13,450 nucleotides of DNA, from assembly GCA_944350405.1 (NCBI GenBank), contig CALVPC010000019.1, positions 1 through 13,450 on the forward strand. Reading direction: 5' to 3'. Shown piece by piece: positions 12,353 to 13,450 of this stretch; the first letter of the stretch is position 1; every line of letters starts with the position of its first letter. A program made the position numbers and the translations under genes. Origin of the DNA: an uncultured Bacilli bacterium (GTDB lineage: Bacteria; Bacillota_I; Bacilli_A; RF39; UBA660). The notes below the pieces were generated by a model that saw only the letters and a list, made by a program, of their open reading frames with translations, did not search any database and was not told the DNA's origin.

Positions 12353-13450
12353 CTATTCAATATTAAATGTTTGCTTATCATATAAATAGTTATGAAGTAC
12401 TTCTTCTTCAATTAATGCCCTATTATACACTCTTATTGAATATATTTTACCCTGAAATGAATATTTACCGGCACTTACACCACCTATATATATTGCTTCA
12501 TTTGGAGTTCTAGCATCCCAAGAAACTCTTCTATGATAATCATCAATAAAATATCCTTTATTATAAACATAATAATCTCTATTATCTCTTATGTTTGTCA
12601 TTAAAAAATATCTCCCTAAATCAGTTTCAAGCAAAGTTAAACCCTGACTAATACGAGTTGAATAACCATCAGCATTTTGATAACTCAAATATTGAGAAGA
12701 ATTAAACCAAAGAGATCCATATTGCATAACAGCAGTACCAACATTAGTAGTATTAAAGATTACTTGATAATCCGTAGGAATTCGAGCTGGTTGAAATAAC
12801 ACCTCTATAGTATGTTCATTTGTAATGTTATATATTGCACCACTTGTTTTATATGCATAATCATCTACTCCATCAAAATATAGATAGTTGTGATACCATG
12901 TAGCACCACTTACTGTTACATCATTTCCTGTTCCACTTAAATCTTTCCATGTTGTAGAAGAATTAGATCTAGTGTGACCAGTATTAGCATACCCATCATA
13001 CCATAATACTAAACCATCTTGTGCATAACCATTATATGTATCTGTATAAGCATTTATCCTCCTGCCATTGCTGGTTTGAATAGCGGCTTCATTTATTACT
13101 TCTTTCCATGTACTATTATTACTACTTACATATGTTACGTTATCATAAAAACTTCTAGGGTCCTTAAAGTGCTGCCATATAGCTATTTCATCTAAATCAT
13201 AGGTATTACCTAAATCTACTGTTACACACTGATTAATAGAAGCTGATGATGGAGTTGCATAATATACATAATTAATATCTCCATCTGTTATTCTACTATA
13301 TGGTTCCGCGCTGCTTTCAGTTGTTGTTCCTATTACTACTTTTCCTTTTGCTATGTTAACTCCATCTACTATTGCTTGTATCTCGGACCAATAATTAAAC
13401 TTACTAAAACTATTATAACTAGAACAATCTTTTATATATCTTACATTATT
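12353..13450 (-). CDS. C-terminal part of a discoidin (F5/8 type C) plus LamG-like surface protein
   Basis: The reading frame stays open from the TAG stop to the window edge (365 visible residues), so the N-terminus is missing. The visible part starts with SKFNYWSEIQAIVDGVNIAKGK, the usual lead-in to a discoidin/CBM32-like domain. PYSRITDGD, CVTVDLGNTYDLDEIAIWQHF and NNSTWKEVIN follow (about 13390-13080). Next comes a LamG/concanavalin-type domain (about 13030-12360): DGLVLWYDGYANTGHTRS, TTWKDLSGTGNDV, YLYFDGVDDYA, then the closing GKIYSIRVYNRALIEEEVLHNY. Both folds are commonly carbohydrate-binding beta-sandwiches in secreted or wall-attached proteins. No sortase motif or membrane segment occurs at the C-terminus. 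The GTG at 12802 is internal, not a start. Probably a large adhesin or glycan-binding protein; the ligand is unknown. Confidence 0.85.
   Translation of the reverse strand, partial: NNVRYIKDCSSYNSFSKFNYWSEIQAIVDGVNIAKGKVVIGTTTESSAEPYSRITDGDINYVYYATPSSASINQCVTVDLGNTYDLDEIAIWQHFKDPRSFYDNVTYVSSNNSTWKEVINEAAIQTSNGRRINAYTDTYNGYAQDGLVLWYDGYANTGHTRSNSSTTWKDLSGTGNDVTVSGATWYHNYLYFDGVDDYAYKTSGAIYNITNEHTIEVLFQPARIPTDYQVIFNTTNVGTAVMQYGSLWFNSSQYLSYQNADGYSTRISQGLTLLETDLGRYFLMTNIRDNRDYYVYNKGYFIDDYHRRVSWDARTPNEAIYIGGVSAGKYSFQGKIYSIRVYNRALIEEEVLHNYLYDKQTFNIE

Noticed and set aside
12353..12802. A free-standing 149-residue protein starting at GTG 12802
   Set aside because: The same frame is open upstream to the window edge and encodes the first half of the LamG-like domain, so the GTG is an internal Val codon.
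1..13450. CRISPR array, insertion sequence or prophage
   Set aside because: No regular spacer-repeat array, no transposase and no phage structural gene was seen; the M23 lysin alone is not enough.

Overview
This window comes from a very AT-rich bacterial chromosome, almost certainly a low-GC Bacillota. The L19, RNase III, YidD and FolD sequences, the strong AGGAGG-type ribosome binding sites and the Gram-positive extended -10 promoters all fit. The large discoidin/LamG surface protein, the Ig-like L,D-transpeptidase and the many Asn/Asp-rich membrane proteins suggest an uncultured gut Bacilli lineage near Erysipelotrichales/RF39; that placement is inference. The standard code is used: Trp is TGG, and the single TGA stop sits in an ATGA overlap.

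Layout. Nearly everything lies on the minus strand; only yidD and an overlapping lipoprotein gene are on plus. From left to right: the start of a gene leaving the left edge, with promoter and RBS but broken by a G10 tract (1-98); lepB (196-705); rplS (736-1080); rnc (1187-1861); the divergent yidD/lipoprotein pair (1960-3056), which converges on an acidic single-pass membrane protein (3076-3867); an M23 endopeptidase with an SH3-like domain and no signal peptide (4033-4974); a zinc-ribbon/DUF4352-like membrane protein (5038-6108); an L,D-transpeptidase with three Ig-like repeats (6245-7441); tRNA-Ser(GCU) (7589-7679); folD (7752-8594), coupled to a tail-anchored coiled-coil protein (8603-9181); an SDR oxidoreductase (9254-10003); a U32-family protein (10058-12289); and the C-terminal part of a discoidin-plus-LamG surface protein running off the right edge (12353-13450).

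Themes. The core genes serve protein export (lepB, yidD), ribosome and RNA function (rplS, rnc, tRNA-Ser, U32 protein) and one-carbon metabolism (folD). The middle is an envelope block: two peptidoglycan-active enzymes and two single-pass membrane proteins. The regulatory layout is compact: several terminator stems contain the stop codon of the gene they end, and many promoters lie so close to the RBS that 5' leaders are only about 12-30 nt.

The most interesting object is the G10 tract at 68-77. It sits seven codons after an ATG with a good SD and promoter. At 10 Gs the frame closes after 14 codons; losing one G (or adding two) opens a frame encoding a hydrophobic export/membrane segment that continues out of the window. 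This looks like a slipped-strand ON/OFF switch, currently OFF.
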